Shown one piece after another: positions 1-11,372 of a stretch of 64,000 nucleotides of DNA (its first letter is position 1; each line of letters begins with the position of its first letter). A program made the position numbers and the translations under genes. A model generated the notes under the pieces. The model was not told the origin of the DNA. It worked only from the letters and a program-made list of their open reading frames with translations, and searched no databases. Source of the DNA: Proteles cristata cristata (taxonomy: Eukaryota > Chordata > Mammalia > Carnivora > Hyaenidae). The stretch lies in NCBI GenBank assembly GCA_017311185.1, contig JAESUZ010005532.1:496001-560000 (forward strand), written 5' to 3'.

Positions 1-262
1 CGGTTTTCATTTCGTCTCTGCCGCCTGTGATATTTCAAAGATGACATTACTGGGAGGGTCAAGGGCTAAAATGCACCGGAACTGTTATAGAGGAGGCTGT
101 AACGAGTCGTTCTGAGTGCAGAGCCCTCCGGCCTGTGTTCCGGGCACACAGACTGGGGAGGAGGAGCTGACCATGCCCTCGGTGAGTCTCCGGTTCTCTG
201 AGCCTTCGTTGTTCCGTCAGAAGGTTGAGAATGAACTGTCTACAGTTGTAAGATTCTAGTTT

Positions 263-478
263 CTTTTTTTTTTTTTTTTAATTTATTTCTGGGAGAGAGA
301 GAGAGACAGCGTGAGCAGGGGAGGGTCAGAGAGAGAGGGAGTCACAGACTGAAACAGGCTCCAGGCTCTGAGCTGGCAGTCAGCACAGAGCCCGACGCGG
401 GGCTCGAACCCACGAACCGCGAGATCATGACCTAAGCGAAAGTCGGACGCTTAACCGACTAAGCCACCCAGGCGCCCC
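263..478 (-). mobile_element. Felid CAN-SINE (young subfamily), antisense
   Basis: A T-rich start, GA-rich box, then the complement of the tRNA-Lys-like head ending ggcgcccc. An 8-bp target-site duplication (tctagttt) lies at 255-262 and 479-486. It is nearly identical to the copies at 7064 and 12258, so a recent insertion is likely. Confidence 0.93.
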
Positions 479-639
479 TCTAGTTTTTAATAGAAGAAGT
501 ATCGGTAAGACAGTGATGTCACGCACAGTTTGAGCGCTGACCCTCAAGGATGCACTTGTGTAGAGAGTCTGTTCCATGTTGTGGGAAAGAGATTCTTCGA
601 GCGAACGAGCATCCACTTCTGCTTCGAGTGAAACGTACA

Positions 640-850
640 GTCAGTGCGATGGTGTAACCAGCACAGGCGTCAGAACCCAGCAGATTTTGTTCCGACTCCC
701 ATCCTGCCTCTCGTCTCGAGCAGTGTGGCCTTGGGCTGGAATATAACCTTTTCCCATGTCCGTTGCTCCGTCTGTAAAATGGTGAAAATAAGCCCTGTCT
801 CGAAGGGCTCGTGCGCCCATCACTCCAGCACATGGTCGGCACTCGGCGGC
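640..850 (+). mobile_element. MIR fragment, sense
   Basis: gtgtggccttgggctgga followed by ctgtaaaatggtgaaaataa gives the MIR core order. Diverged. Confidence 0.55.
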
Positions 851-2330
851 AGCCCCGATTCCCCGGGGGGTGCCTCTAAGGAGGGCGATACCTTTGCCGG
901 GGGAACAGAAAACCCTGGATATAACGAGGACTCGGGCTGGGAGTGCTGGAGGTCAGGTGCAGGTGTGGTTCCTGGCCCTGGAGAAGCAGCCCCCCTCCCG
1001 AGTGAGGGAGGGGTGGAGTGTCGGGCAGTGGAGAAGGTCCCCTCCCGGGAAGGGAAGTCCTCGGAGGCTCGTGGAGAAGGGCGCTGGGGATCTGTCTGTG
1101 GAAACCGAAGCCCGGTCCCCGGACCCCCGATGGCTTTGCCTTCCAGCGAGCGCGGGCTCAGAGCCGGGAGCGGGAGCGGCCGCACCGAGGACGCAGGGCA
1201 GACCGCGGCTCCTCACGCCTTCCGGGCGTCCCGCAGGCTTGGGGCCACCCTTGTGCGGGCGTACGTGTCCGTGAGTCTCATTCCTTCAGCCTCTCACTGC
1301 TGTGGTCTCGCTGCGTGGCCGCGAGCACATGGCTAACTGGAGGGGCTCAGCCACCTACCTGCCTGGCAGCCCTCGGCCACCTCTCTGAGCCCCCGTGGCT
1401 TCGGCTGTAAGCTGGGAGGACACCAGTGTCCAACTCGCCGGGAGCTCAGTGACCTCACGGCCGTCCAGGGACGAGCGCCGTGTAGACACTGGAGGCTGCT
1501 GTGTGAGCGCTTGCTGGAACACAAGTGAGCAGACCGGGGCTGGCTTCTCGTTCCCCCGCAGACGGGGGTGGGGTGGGGTGGGGGGGGAGGAGAGGCGGTG
1601 TCACGTAGGTGCCTTTCACGCCGTGGGCCCTCCTTTACTTGCGAGCCATCCGTCACTCAGTCCCCAGGTGCTTTCTGCGCGCGCCGTACCGCGGGGCTGG
1701 GTATCCAGAGACGAGTCAAGCACAAAACCCGCTCCTAGCCGACCGACCGGCTGTTTGGAGGAAAACAAACCCAGAACAAAGCCCCTGGGTGTCCGGTTTT
1801 CTGTGGAGCTGCTGCCAGAGGACTGAATCTTGGGAACAAAGGCCGAACCCCGTGGGGGGGAGCCGAGTGGGGAGGGTTGGTCAGAGCAGGCGGGGAGGAG
1901 GGGGTGCTGGGCCGGGAGAGAATCTTGGTTTGCGATTTCAGGTGAAATGGAAACCGTAGCAGGCAGCTCAGTAAAACCCAATGAGATGCTCCCAAGTGCT
2001 CGGAATTCTCTCCGTTGGGAAGCTCAGATTTTGCCCTTGGCAACCAGCGCGCCTGTTGTTTACCTCGGCGTCGGTGAGGTTGTTCTGTGCCCTGTGGGGA
2101 AGGTGTCAGTCACACGCTCAGTCTGTGTCCTTGCAGTTGGTGTATCGGGTCTTCTCTGGGGCCCCGTGACAACAGCAGCTCGGTGTGACTTTCTCCCCAA
2201 ACTGTTGTCTCAGTCTGCGGAGAGGGTCTGCTCGCCTTCTACCCGTGTTATCCCCAGGGTGCCAAGTAGGTGCATCCGCGGGGGCCGAGATTTAATAAAA
2301 GCAACGATTTGTACCGCTCCACCAAAGCTC

Positions 2331-2501
2331 TTTTTCTTTTGAAGTTTATTTTATTTTGAGAGAGAGCGTGAGCAGGGGAGGGGCAGAGAGACACTGAGGA
2401 CAGAGCCTGACATGGGGGCTCAAAGTCGCGAACTGTGAGATCATGACCTGAGCGGAGATCAGGAGTCAGACACTCAACCAATCGAGCCACCCAGCTGCCC
2501 C
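2331..2501 (-). mobile_element. CAN-SINE, antisense, older copy
   Basis: GA-rich region, then the reversed tRNA-derived head (gagatcatgacc, cgagccacccagctgcccc). It is shorter and more diverged than the young copies. Confidence 0.88.
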
Positions 2502-3281
2502 CCAAACACTTATAAAGTAACATTTTCATTTCCCCCGCAGGTGTGTGGTGAGGTGCACAGTGGCCACTAGTTTACTTTGCCGTCCCTGCGTCACTTTGTG
2601 CTTAGAGGCTGGTAGTTTAAGCTTCGTTGCCTTTGCACCATTAACGCAGGAAAAGGAGAATAATGCTTCAGTTTTACGAAAACACTGGACCACCTGCACG
2701 CCCTAGAAGGCTTTCGGGGTCCCTGACGACATGTCAGTGGCGGACTTCAGCCACGTAGCCTGGCCTTGAGTCGGCCGTGATCCTATGAGGGACATACTTG
2801 GTGAGGAGTCCGCACCCAAGTCCTCCTTGGCATCGGCGTCTTTGTTGTAACTGCACAAACACGCTCACAGCCTTCCCGGGGGTGGAGCCAGCCCTACGAA
2901 GGCAGAGTGCAGTGTTGAGTTTCTGAAACCGCATCCCAGTGGTTATTCGAAAACTATTTGGCATTCTAAACTCCCAACCCCTTCTCAGCATTGACATTTG
3001 ATATGTGACCCACACCATGATATCAGGCGTTTGGGTCACGGCTCTGTCTGTGGGCCACACAGCTCCGGAGGTTCCCCCAGACGCAGATCGCCGCGTCAGA
3101 GCAAAGGTGAAGGGGCGGTGCCTTTGTCTAGAAGGTGCTGCCTGAATCCACATCGACCAGGCAAACTTGCCTCCCACGTGGGAACACCGTGCCCAGCCCA
3201 GCTGAAAGGAAACGCGCTTATCCCATGGCGTGTGCGCCCCACTGGGTCTAACGGTGCCCTTCCTCTCTCCTTGGTTTGCAG

Positions 3282-3410
3282 CAATGGAAGAGTTAATAGT
3301 TGAACTCCGTCTCTTTCTTGAACTCCTGGACCATGAGTACCTAACGTCAACTGTCAGGGAGAAAAAGGCGGTGATCACGGACATCCTGCTGAGGATACAG
3401 GCATCCAAAG
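3282..3410 (+). CDS. AFAP1: AFAP1 coding exon 1 (start codon exon), residues 1-42
   Basis: A pyrimidine-rich acceptor ends in CAG at 3281. Only two untranslated bases (CA) precede the ATG at 3284, so the rest of the 5'UTR must come from an upstream exon not visible here. The exon begins [15 protein letters not shown] and codes an amphipathic leucine-rich helix (residues 1-42) identical or nearly identical to the known AFAP1 N-terminus. The donor is AAAG|gtgcgt, and the exon leaves one base (G at 3410) that completes Gly43 in the next exon. The start is fixed by family homology, by the G at +4, and by the absence of an upstream in-frame extension across the acceptor. Coding begins at 3284; 3282-3283 are 5'UTR. 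Confidence 0.96.
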
Positions 3411-3672
3411 GTGCGTCTGCCCTTCTTCCTCCGGTGGCTTTTGCGTCTCAGCCATCTTTGATACCACTGTCTTGCAAGCACATGCATTTGTCCATTAAGG
3501 ATGGGCCTATTTATTTCACCTCTGTGCCCTCCTCTTATCTGGAGCATCTGTGTGGGAGGAACATCGTGGGGGGGCAGAGGAGATGACCCAGAATATTTCC
3601 AAACAGTGTCTGACAAGCCGTGAACCCACAACCCACGGACTGTGATTTTCTCCTCTTGCTTTCTTCTCCCCC

Positions 3673-3853
3673 TTTAATATTTAGTTTTGAGAGAGAGTGA
3701 GTTACGTTGGGACAGAGGGTGAGAATCCCAAGGAGGTTCCACGCCGTCAGCACAGAGCCCCATGTGGGGCTCAGACCCGTGAACCGCAAGATCATGATGT
3801 GAGCCAAAGTCAAGAGTTGGATGCTCAGCTGACTGAGCCACCCCGGTGCCCCT
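3673..3853 (-). mobile_element. CAN-SINE, antisense, diverged
   Basis: Recognised by gagagagtgag, gcacagagcccc, aagatcatgat and tgagccaccccggtgcccc in the antisense order. Substitutions throughout point to an old insertion. Confidence 0.85.
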
Positions 3854-4564
3854 CTCCTGTTGCTTTTATGAGCCGAGGAGGCCCTGCTGTCCAGCCCCGC
3901 GTCCTCTGCGTGTTCCCTTTGCTCGCCCTTCCCGACGGCCGGTCTCCACGCACCAGCGCATGTGGGCCTCCGGCCTCGCAGCCGCTGTTGTTGACTTTCC
4001 CCGACTCCCCTTTGTGTCTTCCTCCGCCCGGTGGGTTCCAGCCCTCTGTCTCCCCACGCTTTGCTCGGCACGCGCCTTCCAAAGCTTTCCAGCTGTCTCG
4101 TTCTCCCCTCAGCTCTTTATTAAGCCGTGAACCCGTCCGCTGATGATTTTCAGTGATAGAATTCTCATTCGTTCTTTTTGTGTCTTTTTCACTGTTGCCA
4201 GCTCCCTGCCCGAATTCTCCACCGCAGCCTCTGGCGCGCAGGGCTCTGGCTTTTCACAGCCCTGTTCCTGCCTGCCCAGCACACGCAGCCCAGGGCAGGG
4301 GGACGTTGTTGAGCGGGACGCGTGTGGGTCTTTCCAGGTGGGCTCCGGCCCGTGGATAGTCCCGCACCCAGGCTAAACCTGGCTCCTTCCACTTTCCTGC
4401 CTCGGCTGACACGGCGCTAGCTGGGTCTTCTCAGAGTTACTTGTGTGTGAACTTGTCTTCCCAGCCTGAACACGAATCCACCGAGAGCACGAGCTCATGC
4501 CAGCCATGGCACGCGCCGTGCCCGTCTGTCCCGGCGTCTGACTTTAAGAGGACGCCTGATACAG

Positions 4565-4735
4565 GGGCGCTGGGGTGGCTCAGTGGGCTGAGCGTCTGAC
4601 CCTAATTTTGGCTCAGGTTATGCTCTCAGGGTTGTGGGATCCAGCCCCACATCAGGTTCTACGCTGAGCATGGAACTTGCTTGGGATTCTCTCTGTCTCT
4701 GTCTCTCTCTCTCTCAAATAAAAAGAATTAAAACA
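4565..4735 (+). mobile_element. CAN-SINE, sense, diverged
   Basis: Sense-orientation head (ggggcgctggggtggctcag), gcttgggattctct middle, CT-rich box and an A-rich tail ending near 4735. Confidence 0.88.
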
Positions 4736-5124
4736 AAAGAGGGCACCTACTATGCACCTGCTGATCCCCAGGGAAGCGCACGCCCCCTGAGTCCGCAGGT
4801 AATCCCTGCCCTGAGCGGAAGTTCAGGCAAAGCTTCTCCCGTTCGCAAGGCCGGGTGGCACTGGGAGGGATGTGGCTTTTGTGGTACCTCCGTCATTTCC
4901 ACCCGCTCCTGTTTCCGTGAGCTCCGTAACCTTTCCCCAGCCAGAGATTCCTCACCTGCGCACTGGACAAGGACACGGTTGCTGTGCACGATTAGAGACA
5001 CCAAGTTTAAGCAAAGCATTCAAGGTGGGGCCGAGGGAGCAAGAGCCGCTAGCAGCACCCCCACCCCCCGCCCTGCACCCCTCCCCTCCTCACCCCGCTC
5101 TGTGGTTTCTCTTGACCCTTACAG

Positions 5125-5222
5125 GTTTCGAGGTGAAAGAGCATGCTCAGAAGCAAGAGACCCCCAGCAGCCTGCCGGCCCCTCCCCAGATGCCCTTGCC
5201 GGAGATCCCTCAGCCATGGCTG
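5125..5222 (+). CDS. AFAP1: AFAP1 coding exon 2, residues 43-75, SH3-binding motif
   Basis: The acceptor is cttacag|GTTTC and the donor is CTG|gtgagt. The exon is 98 bases, entering in phase 1 and leaving in phase 0. It codes [13 protein letters not shown] followed by a proline-rich stretch with [10 protein letters not shown] at residues 62-71. In the family this motif binds the SH3 domain of Src, and Pro71 is the residue known to be required; it is present here. Differences from the human sequence as I recall it (for example Glu45 for Asp, and Pro56-Ser57 near the HAQKQET motif) fall outside the binding motif. The role in Src binding is established for the family and inferred here from conservation. 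Confidence 0.96.
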
Positions 5223-5963
5223 GTGAGTGAGGCTCCCACCACTGCAGCGGCAGAGTCCCCGGGCCCCTGGCCACTCAGGGCTCGGGTCTGGGGGGAAGGA
5301 GGCCTGGCTTGCTAGAGGTTCTCCTCTGAGTGGTTTTTAGGGCTGCCAGTAACGGCCAAGTGGAAGGCTCTTAACTGGCTTCCACTGGGAGGCTGGTGTT
5401 TCCTTAACAAGTACTTGAGTTCCCGGTTTGGGGAAATCTGTTGTGAAGTCCAATTTCTTTTTTTTAAATGAGAGGCTTTAGCAGGTACCACAGTGGCAGC
5501 AAGGCCTGGGGACCGTCCGTCTGGGTGAGCTGTGGACTTGAGTACCTCGGCCTGAAACTTTGATATTCGCTGTTCTGCCTCTCCTGGGGTAGAAATCCGT
5601 CCGCGTTCCAGGAATGTGTGGTCGGTTTGGTTTGATGCATTCGGAATCTATTTTGGAGGTCTTCTGCCACTCCCGCGGTCTTGGGGTGCTGTCACACGCA
5701 CCTTCTCGCAGGCCTCGTAGGTTTTCCAGCCTTGCTGTGTTCTCATCTGCTTACTCGGGAAACGTGGACTTGATTCAAAACCAGAGCAAACTTGGTTACT
5801 CGACAGTTTGCTTTTTAATGTTTGCTTTCAGTATGGGACATGTCGCCATCTCGCCCCCAGGACGAGGGCTGCAGGAGAGCAGGGCCGGGGTCATTGCCTC
5901 CCGTCTCTGCCTGGGCCCCCGCGTCGTGGCTGCTGTCCACGGGACGCCCATCAGTTGCCATTT

Positions 5964-6000
5964 TTTTTTTTTAATGTTTTTTTTTTTAATTTATTTCTAG

Positions 6001-6039
<39 letters not shown>

Positions 6040-6206
6040 CGTGAGCAGGGAGGGTCAGAGAGAGGGAGTCACAGACGGAAACAGGCTCCAGGCTCTGAGC
6101 TGGCAGTCAGCACAGAGCCCGACGCGGGGCTCAAACCCACGAACCGCGAGATCATGACCTGAGCGAAAGTCGGACGCTTAACCGACTAAGCCACCCAGGC
6201 GCCCCA
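5964..6206 (-). mobile_element. Felid CAN-SINE (young subfamily), antisense
   Basis: A 14-bp target-site duplication with one mismatch lies at 5950-5963 and 6207-6220. A GACA expansion sits in the GA/CT box (about 6019-6038), and the T-tract is long. Confidence 0.93.
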
Positions 6207-6289
6207 ATCAGTTACCATTTTAAAGGGGACAGAGGACATTAGCACCCGTTGGCTCCCTGCCACCTATGACACATCTCACTCATTGTTCT

Positions 6290-6455
6290 TCCACTTACAA
6301 TTTCATGTACTCCTCACTGCTTGACCTCAGAGAACCCTGTGGTACCTGACCACGTGACTAGATGCATACCCATTTTCCAGGCCAGGAAATTTAGGTCTGT
6401 GAACATACGTGATTTGTTCAAGACCACATGATAGGCAGAAAAGGCAAAAACTGTA
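6290..6455 (-). mobile_element. MIR fragment, antisense
   Basis: cccattttccaggccaggaaattta followed by gatttgttcaagaccacatgatagg matches the reversed MIR core. Confidence 0.6.
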
Positions 6456-7063
6456 GCCGGTTCTTTCGATTCACATCCAGTCTTTTCTCAGCACTGCTGT
6501 TTTGGCTACACAGCCGAGGCCAGAACCTGCTGCTACTGGAGAGAGCCGAGCTCCCCGCCAGTCACGGCCCCCGAATCCCCGGCGCTCCTGTGAGAACTCA
6601 CCTTCTGATCCCTAGGTCCGCAGGGCGCCTTCAGTGCTGCATTTCAACAGGTCCCTCTATAAAATTGAGGGGGAAGCCCCAAAAGTAAATAAAAGTCACT
6701 CTCTTTTCCTTCTTCCTGGGAGAGAGCCTCTGTCTTCCTCCACCTGGGCCGTCTGGGCGGGGGCCACAGGCCTCAGGTCCGAATCCCGATGTGCCCTAAG
6801 TGGCTCGTGCACATGGAGTTCACAAGCCTTGGGCTGAGGAAAAGGCTGTGGACCTCACCTTAGTAATGACCATGTTGCCAGCACGGAGGGTAATGAGTTG
6901 AGGAAGGTACAGCAATATAGTCAATTCCATCCATTTCTGTGGCCACTAGCCCAGTACATACGGGGCTCACCTGCACACTTGTCTGTTGCTTCATTCACTT
7001 AGCCTTTCCGCAGTCGAGAGTGTATTGAATATATGATCTTTATACTCCATGTTTTATCTTTTT

Positions 7064-7280
7064 TTTTTTTTTAATGTTTTATTTATTTCTAGGAGAGAGA
7101 GAGAGAGACAGCGTGAGCAGGGGAGGGTCAGAGAGAGAGGGAGACACAGACTCTGAAACAGGCTCCAGGCTCTGAGCTGGCAGTGCACAGAGCCCGATGC
7201 GGGGCTCGAACCTGCGAACCGCGAGATCATGACCTAAGCGAAAGTCGGACGCTTAACCGACTAAGCCACCCAGGCGCCCC
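7064..7280 (-). mobile_element. Felid CAN-SINE (young subfamily), antisense
   Basis: A perfect 15-bp target-site duplication lies at 7049-7063 and 7281-7295. The body is nearly identical to the copies at 263, 12258 and 33998. Confidence 0.94.
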
Positions 7281-8051
7281 ATGTTTTATCTTTTTAACAT
7301 GATGTCTTTCTCCCTCTTTATAAATTTTTTTAAATTATTTATTTCCTTTTAAAAACTCATCCCGTTTGTTGTAGACACTGTGCCTTGATGGCTTTTCTTT
7401 TTTTCCATGTGTCATTTGTTGCGTAGATGTAAGGCGGAACCGTAGGCTGCAAGGTTCCTCATACACGTTGTTTCTCTGAAAGAGGCAGAACTGGCTGCAG
7501 GTCAGCGGTTCATGCCTTCCTGGGTCTTCTGGTTCACATGTACTTTCCTCCCTAAGCTGCCCTGAGCCCGTGGCCCCCATGCTGTGGCTCCTCTTTCATC
7601 CCTACCCTTCAGGTCGGAGAGGGGTTTCCCGGTCACAGACAGCTGGGAGCAGCCACCAGAGTGGGGACGCTTCTGTGAATTTCACGGACTCTTGACTGCC
7701 ACGTAAAGTGCCACGTACCTGGTCTGGACTGAGCCACGCGTCCCAGATGGGCCAGGCCAAATGGACAGATGGCCACTTTCGGTGTCAGTGTCTGACAGAG
7801 CATGCTTCTCGAATAGCCAGCACTTTCTGCCATTTTGACCTCCAAATAGTCAATCCGTTCCCCTCCCTGGGTTTTTCCTCAGATGCGGTTTGCTGTTCAT
7901 TCACTCGTTTGTGCTCTGTCTCTCCTGTTTCTCACCCTGCCAGGCTTATGCTCTGCCCCAGCCTTTGGCTGCAGTGCGCCAGACTCTCCTGGTCGGAGGT
8001 GCACAGGGAGCCCTCCTACCAGTGGCTGCTGGGTCACAAAAGTGCTGGTTA

Positions 8052-8455
8052 GGGCGCCTGGGGGGCTTAGTCGGTTAAGCGTCTGACTCTTTTATTTTTA
8101 TTTATTTCTAGGAGAGAGAGAGACAGCGCGAGCAGGGGAGGGTCAGAGAGAGAGGGAGACACAGAATCAGAAGCAGCTCCAGGCTCGGAGCTGTCAGCAC
8201 AGAGCCCAACGCGGGGCTCGAACCCACAAACCACGAGATCATGACCTGAGCGAAAGTCGGACGCTTAACCGACTAAGCCACCGAGGCGCCCCTAAGCGTC
8301 TGACTCTTGGTTTCAGCTCAGGTCATGATCTCACAGTTCGTGTGATTGAGCTCCGCGTCAGGCTCTGTGCTGACAGCCTGCTTGGGACTCTCTCCCTCTC
8401 TCTCTGCCCCTCCCATGCTCATGCTCGTGCTCTCTCTGTCTCATAATAAACTTTT
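8052..8455 (+). mobile_element. CAN-SINE, sense, interrupted by a second SINE
   Basis: The head lies at 8052-8091 (gggcgcctggggggcttag) and the body resumes at 8309 (ggtttcagctcaggtcatgatc), running to the A-tail near 8455. The gap is filled exactly by an antisense SINE. Confidence 0.93.
8092..8292 (-). mobile_element. Felid CAN-SINE nested inside another SINE, antisense
   Basis: A perfect 16-bp duplication of host-SINE sequence lies at 8076-8091 and 8293-8308. This proves insertion into the pre-existing sense SINE. Confidence 0.95.
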
Positions 8456-8462
8456 TTTTTAG

Positions 8463-8764
8463 TGTTTTTTTTTTGTTGTTTTTATTTTATTTTATTTTAT
8501 TTATTTATTTTTAAAAATATTTTTATTTATTTCTAAGAGAGAGAGAGACAACGTGAGCAGGGGAGGGTCAGAGAGAGAGGGAGACACAGACTCTGAAATA
8601 GGCTCCAGGCTCTGGGCTGGCAGTCAGCACAGAGTCCCAAGCAGGCTCTAGGCTCCGAGCTGTCAGCACAGAGCCCGACGCGGGGGCTCAAACTCACAAA
8701 CCGTGAGATCATGACCTGAGCTGAAGTCACACATTTAACCCAACTGAGCCACCCAGGCACCCCT
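8463..8764 (-). mobile_element. CAN-SINE with internal 43-bp duplication, antisense
   Basis: An antisense SINE about 300 bp long. The ggctccaggctctgggctg...cagcacagag block at 8600-8638 recurs at 8643-8676. A TTTTA-rich tail precedes it (8463-8520). Confidence 0.88.
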
Positions 8765-9162
8765 AAATATTTTAAATTCAAACAAATAATTTTTGAGGAG
8801 TCTGACCCACGGGTAATTTCTCCCTACTGAGTGTCTGGGGTTTTCCTACAGCCTCCAAGCCAGGCCATTCCTTGCTACGATTCTCCTGGGATTGTGATGT
8901 GGGGCCAGAGGCTAGACGCCACATTCTTCTCATCTTTTCTGCACCATCCATAACTGTGGCAGTTAGTGGTTTCCAGTGTTTGTTTCTGTAAAGTGGAGTA
9001 AAATGTGGACACCATGAGCTGGCCTGAGCCTGGAGACCCTGGAGGTTTCAAGTGCCTTCGAGGGTGTTGCTCTTTTGCAGTCGACGCGCCCTCCTTTGAT
9101 GGAATCGTTTTCTTCCTTTGTAGTTTGCCTTGACCGAACCTTTCATTTTCTTTCTTTCCTTC

Positions 9163-9283
9163 TTATTTTTTTTGAAGATTTTATTTGTAAGTAATATCTC
9201 TACCCAGCATGGGGCTCGAACACACGACCCTGAGATTAAGAGCCATGTGCCCTACTGACTGAGCTGGCCAGGCACCCCTGAAC
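9163..9283 (-). mobile_element. Old tRNA-Lys-derived SINE, antisense
   Basis: The reverse complement reads like tRNA-Lys, with CTCTTAA at the anticodon loop and GGTTCGAGCC-like B box (one change), followed by a short AT-rich tail. It lacks the CT-rich box of the felid subfamily, so it is an older carnivore SINE. Confidence 0.8.
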
Positions 9284-11206
9284 AAAGCTTTCTAAAGAGC
9301 ATCATCTCGGAGAGGCATCGCCTTACCTTTTGTACTCCTTATTTCAGTGGCTTATTGTGTAATAGTTAATTAATAACGCTAACGTCAATGACTACAGTCA
9401 TTGTAAGCATTTAAGGAATGAGGCTGACTTGCACTTGTACAGTTCAGTGGACAGGACCCTTTGCAGGGGGCACTCTGGAGAGGAGCCTGTTGACCACAAA
9501 TGTTGAGCACTTTCCGGTCATCCGTCAGAGCTCTTTCCAAGGGGGAATGAAGAATGTGTGTCACGTCAGCAAGTCAGGCGAGTAGAGGTGGGTTAGGATG
9601 GCTCCACTGTCTTTTTCTGATAGTGCTTCAGTCAGTTCATTATTCAGCAAGGAAGCCGGTCAGTCATTCAGTAGGTTAAGTCCACCCCCTGGTGAGCTGA
9701 TCTTTGTCCGGACGGTCATTTGCTGGTGGCAAGCTGACTTTCCGGAGAATTAGCGGGTGCTGGGGCAGACATGAGGTCAGGCAGCCACTGGGCCACAGTG
9801 TACAGCTCACAAATGAAGACACAGGTGGCCTGGAGCTTGGCATGGAGTCCTGTATGCCAGGGAGCGACTTGGGCCGGGGCCTGCCCGTGAGGCTGTCACA
9901 CTGCAGGGGTTCGTCCTGAGGTGCCCATGGGAATTCCCGTCCACGCCACCGTGAGAGGCTGTAGGTGTCATAGAGCAAGATTTGTGGTGCCCTGGCCAGA
10001 CACTCCTCCATTTGAGCCCCTCTGGCCTCATTGCCTCTTTTGCGGCCCCTAATTGAATGAGGGCTGCCTCTTACCACGCTGTTTGTGTTCCAGGCGCTAG
10101 GAGATGAGCTCTCTCTGACCTTTTCATCCCTTCTAGTGCCTAGCAGGGCTTTACGCAACTACCACCAACCCTCCGTCTGCTCCTCCCCAGGGGATCGCTA
10201 GGGTTTATTCCTCTTGCGTAGTTGAACAGCAGCATCTCCTTTCCTCATTCTTTTAAGGAAGCTAAATGGCTAAATGTGCACTTTGTGCAGACGGTGTTCT
10301 GTGTGCTTGCGGTAGTAGATGCCGATGGCTTCACAAGGTTGGGAAGCGTGACCTTCAGTGAGTCTTAATGTCGACATTAACGTTGACAATGTGCCCATGC
10401 CCCAAGGGAACGTCTGAGTGTTTCTGCTCCATCCTGGGAGGAAATGTGGTGGCAGCCGAGGGTGTCCCGTGTGACCTTTGGGGTGGCTCTCAAGCTTCCA
10501 AAGTGCTCAAGACAGTGTGGGGGCTCGGAACTTTTCCCAGGGCCTCGAAATTGTAAGTGTGGGGCGACTGGTCAAGTTCCCTTGCTTTCCAACGGGAGAC
10601 TGGAATAGGCCAAAATGACGCATGTTTTTGATAAAAGCCTTTCTAGGAAGAGCTGTGCTTTTCCAGAGGTTTGTTTCACACCACAGTGTGCAGCTATCTC
10701 ACTGATGCACTCCTCCAGCGGCCAGGGCGCGGGGCGCTTGTGAGCAACGGCCGCCTCCCTTGGAAACGGATCCCGTCCATGTGGACACAGCTGCCGGCTA
10801 ACACCCGCGCCCTGGCGGCCTTTTCCCCGGGAGCAGGTGCCGCGGGCCCACGACTCCTTCCTCCCCCTCATCTTGAAACAGCGCTGAGCCCAAACCAGAG
10901 GCTCTCAGGTCTTCAGGGTTGAGAGAAGAGAGCTGGCCGTTAGTGTGCCGCCCAGTCAGGCTTGTAGAAATCTTTTTATTCGGTAATTCAGTGCCAGAAC
11001 TTCACGCAGCGTTTAGATGGGGTGTGAGAGAGCAACTTAGTTCTTTGATATTTTAGGACCAGAGTTCATAAATTGTGATCCCATATTATGTCAGCGGATA
11101 AGAATGAAGACTTGCTGAAACTGTGTTAACATATTCATAACCTAAGCCTTACCATTTTAACCATTGTTAGGTGTCCATTTTGGTGCAGTAAGTGCATTCC
11201 AGTGTT

Positions 11207-11372
11207 GCGTAGCCACGCCTACCCCCCCGCCCCCCCAACTAGGCCATCCTCCCAGCTGATACCCTGGCCCCAGGAAGCCCCGCCCCCGCGCGTAGCCACG
11301 CCCACCCTCCACCCCCAGAACTTGTCCATCCTCCCCGCTGATACCCTGGCCCCAGGAGACCCCGCCCAGCCC
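11207..11372. repeat. 83-bp tandem duplication
   Basis: gcgtagccacgcc starts at 11207 and again at 11290. Both copies share ctgataccctggccccagga near their ends. Two copies only; C-rich. Confidence 0.9.

Larger units (their letters stand above)
1..3281 (+). other. AFAP1: AFAP1 intron upstream of the start-codon exon
   Basis: No coding sequence is supported here. The segment holds two antisense SINEs, a MIR remnant, a CpG-rich patch at about 1060-1270 and a G-run cluster at 1564-1590. It must be the 3' part of the intron after a noncoding first exon, because the ATG exon starts at a splice acceptor. Long ORFs at 640-1830 are open only because the DNA is GC-rich and have no recognisable domain. 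Confidence 0.8.
3411..5124 (+). other. AFAP1: AFAP1 intron between coding exons 1 and 2
   Basis: A 1.7-kb GT-AG intron. It holds one diverged antisense SINE (3673-3853) and one sense SINE (4565-4735). The remainder is unremarkable GC-rich sequence with a C-rich run just before the acceptor (about 5059-5100). Confidence 0.93.

Noticed and set aside
121..190. Possible upstream exon ending atgccctcg|gtgagt
   Set aside because: A single ATG and a donor-like sequence without an identifiable acceptor or match to known AFAP1 5' exons. Chance is sufficient.
9163..9283. Possible functional tRNA-Lys gene on the minus strand
   Set aside because: The acceptor stem does not pair, the D arm is altered, and the sequence continues into a SINE tail. 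It is an old SINE.
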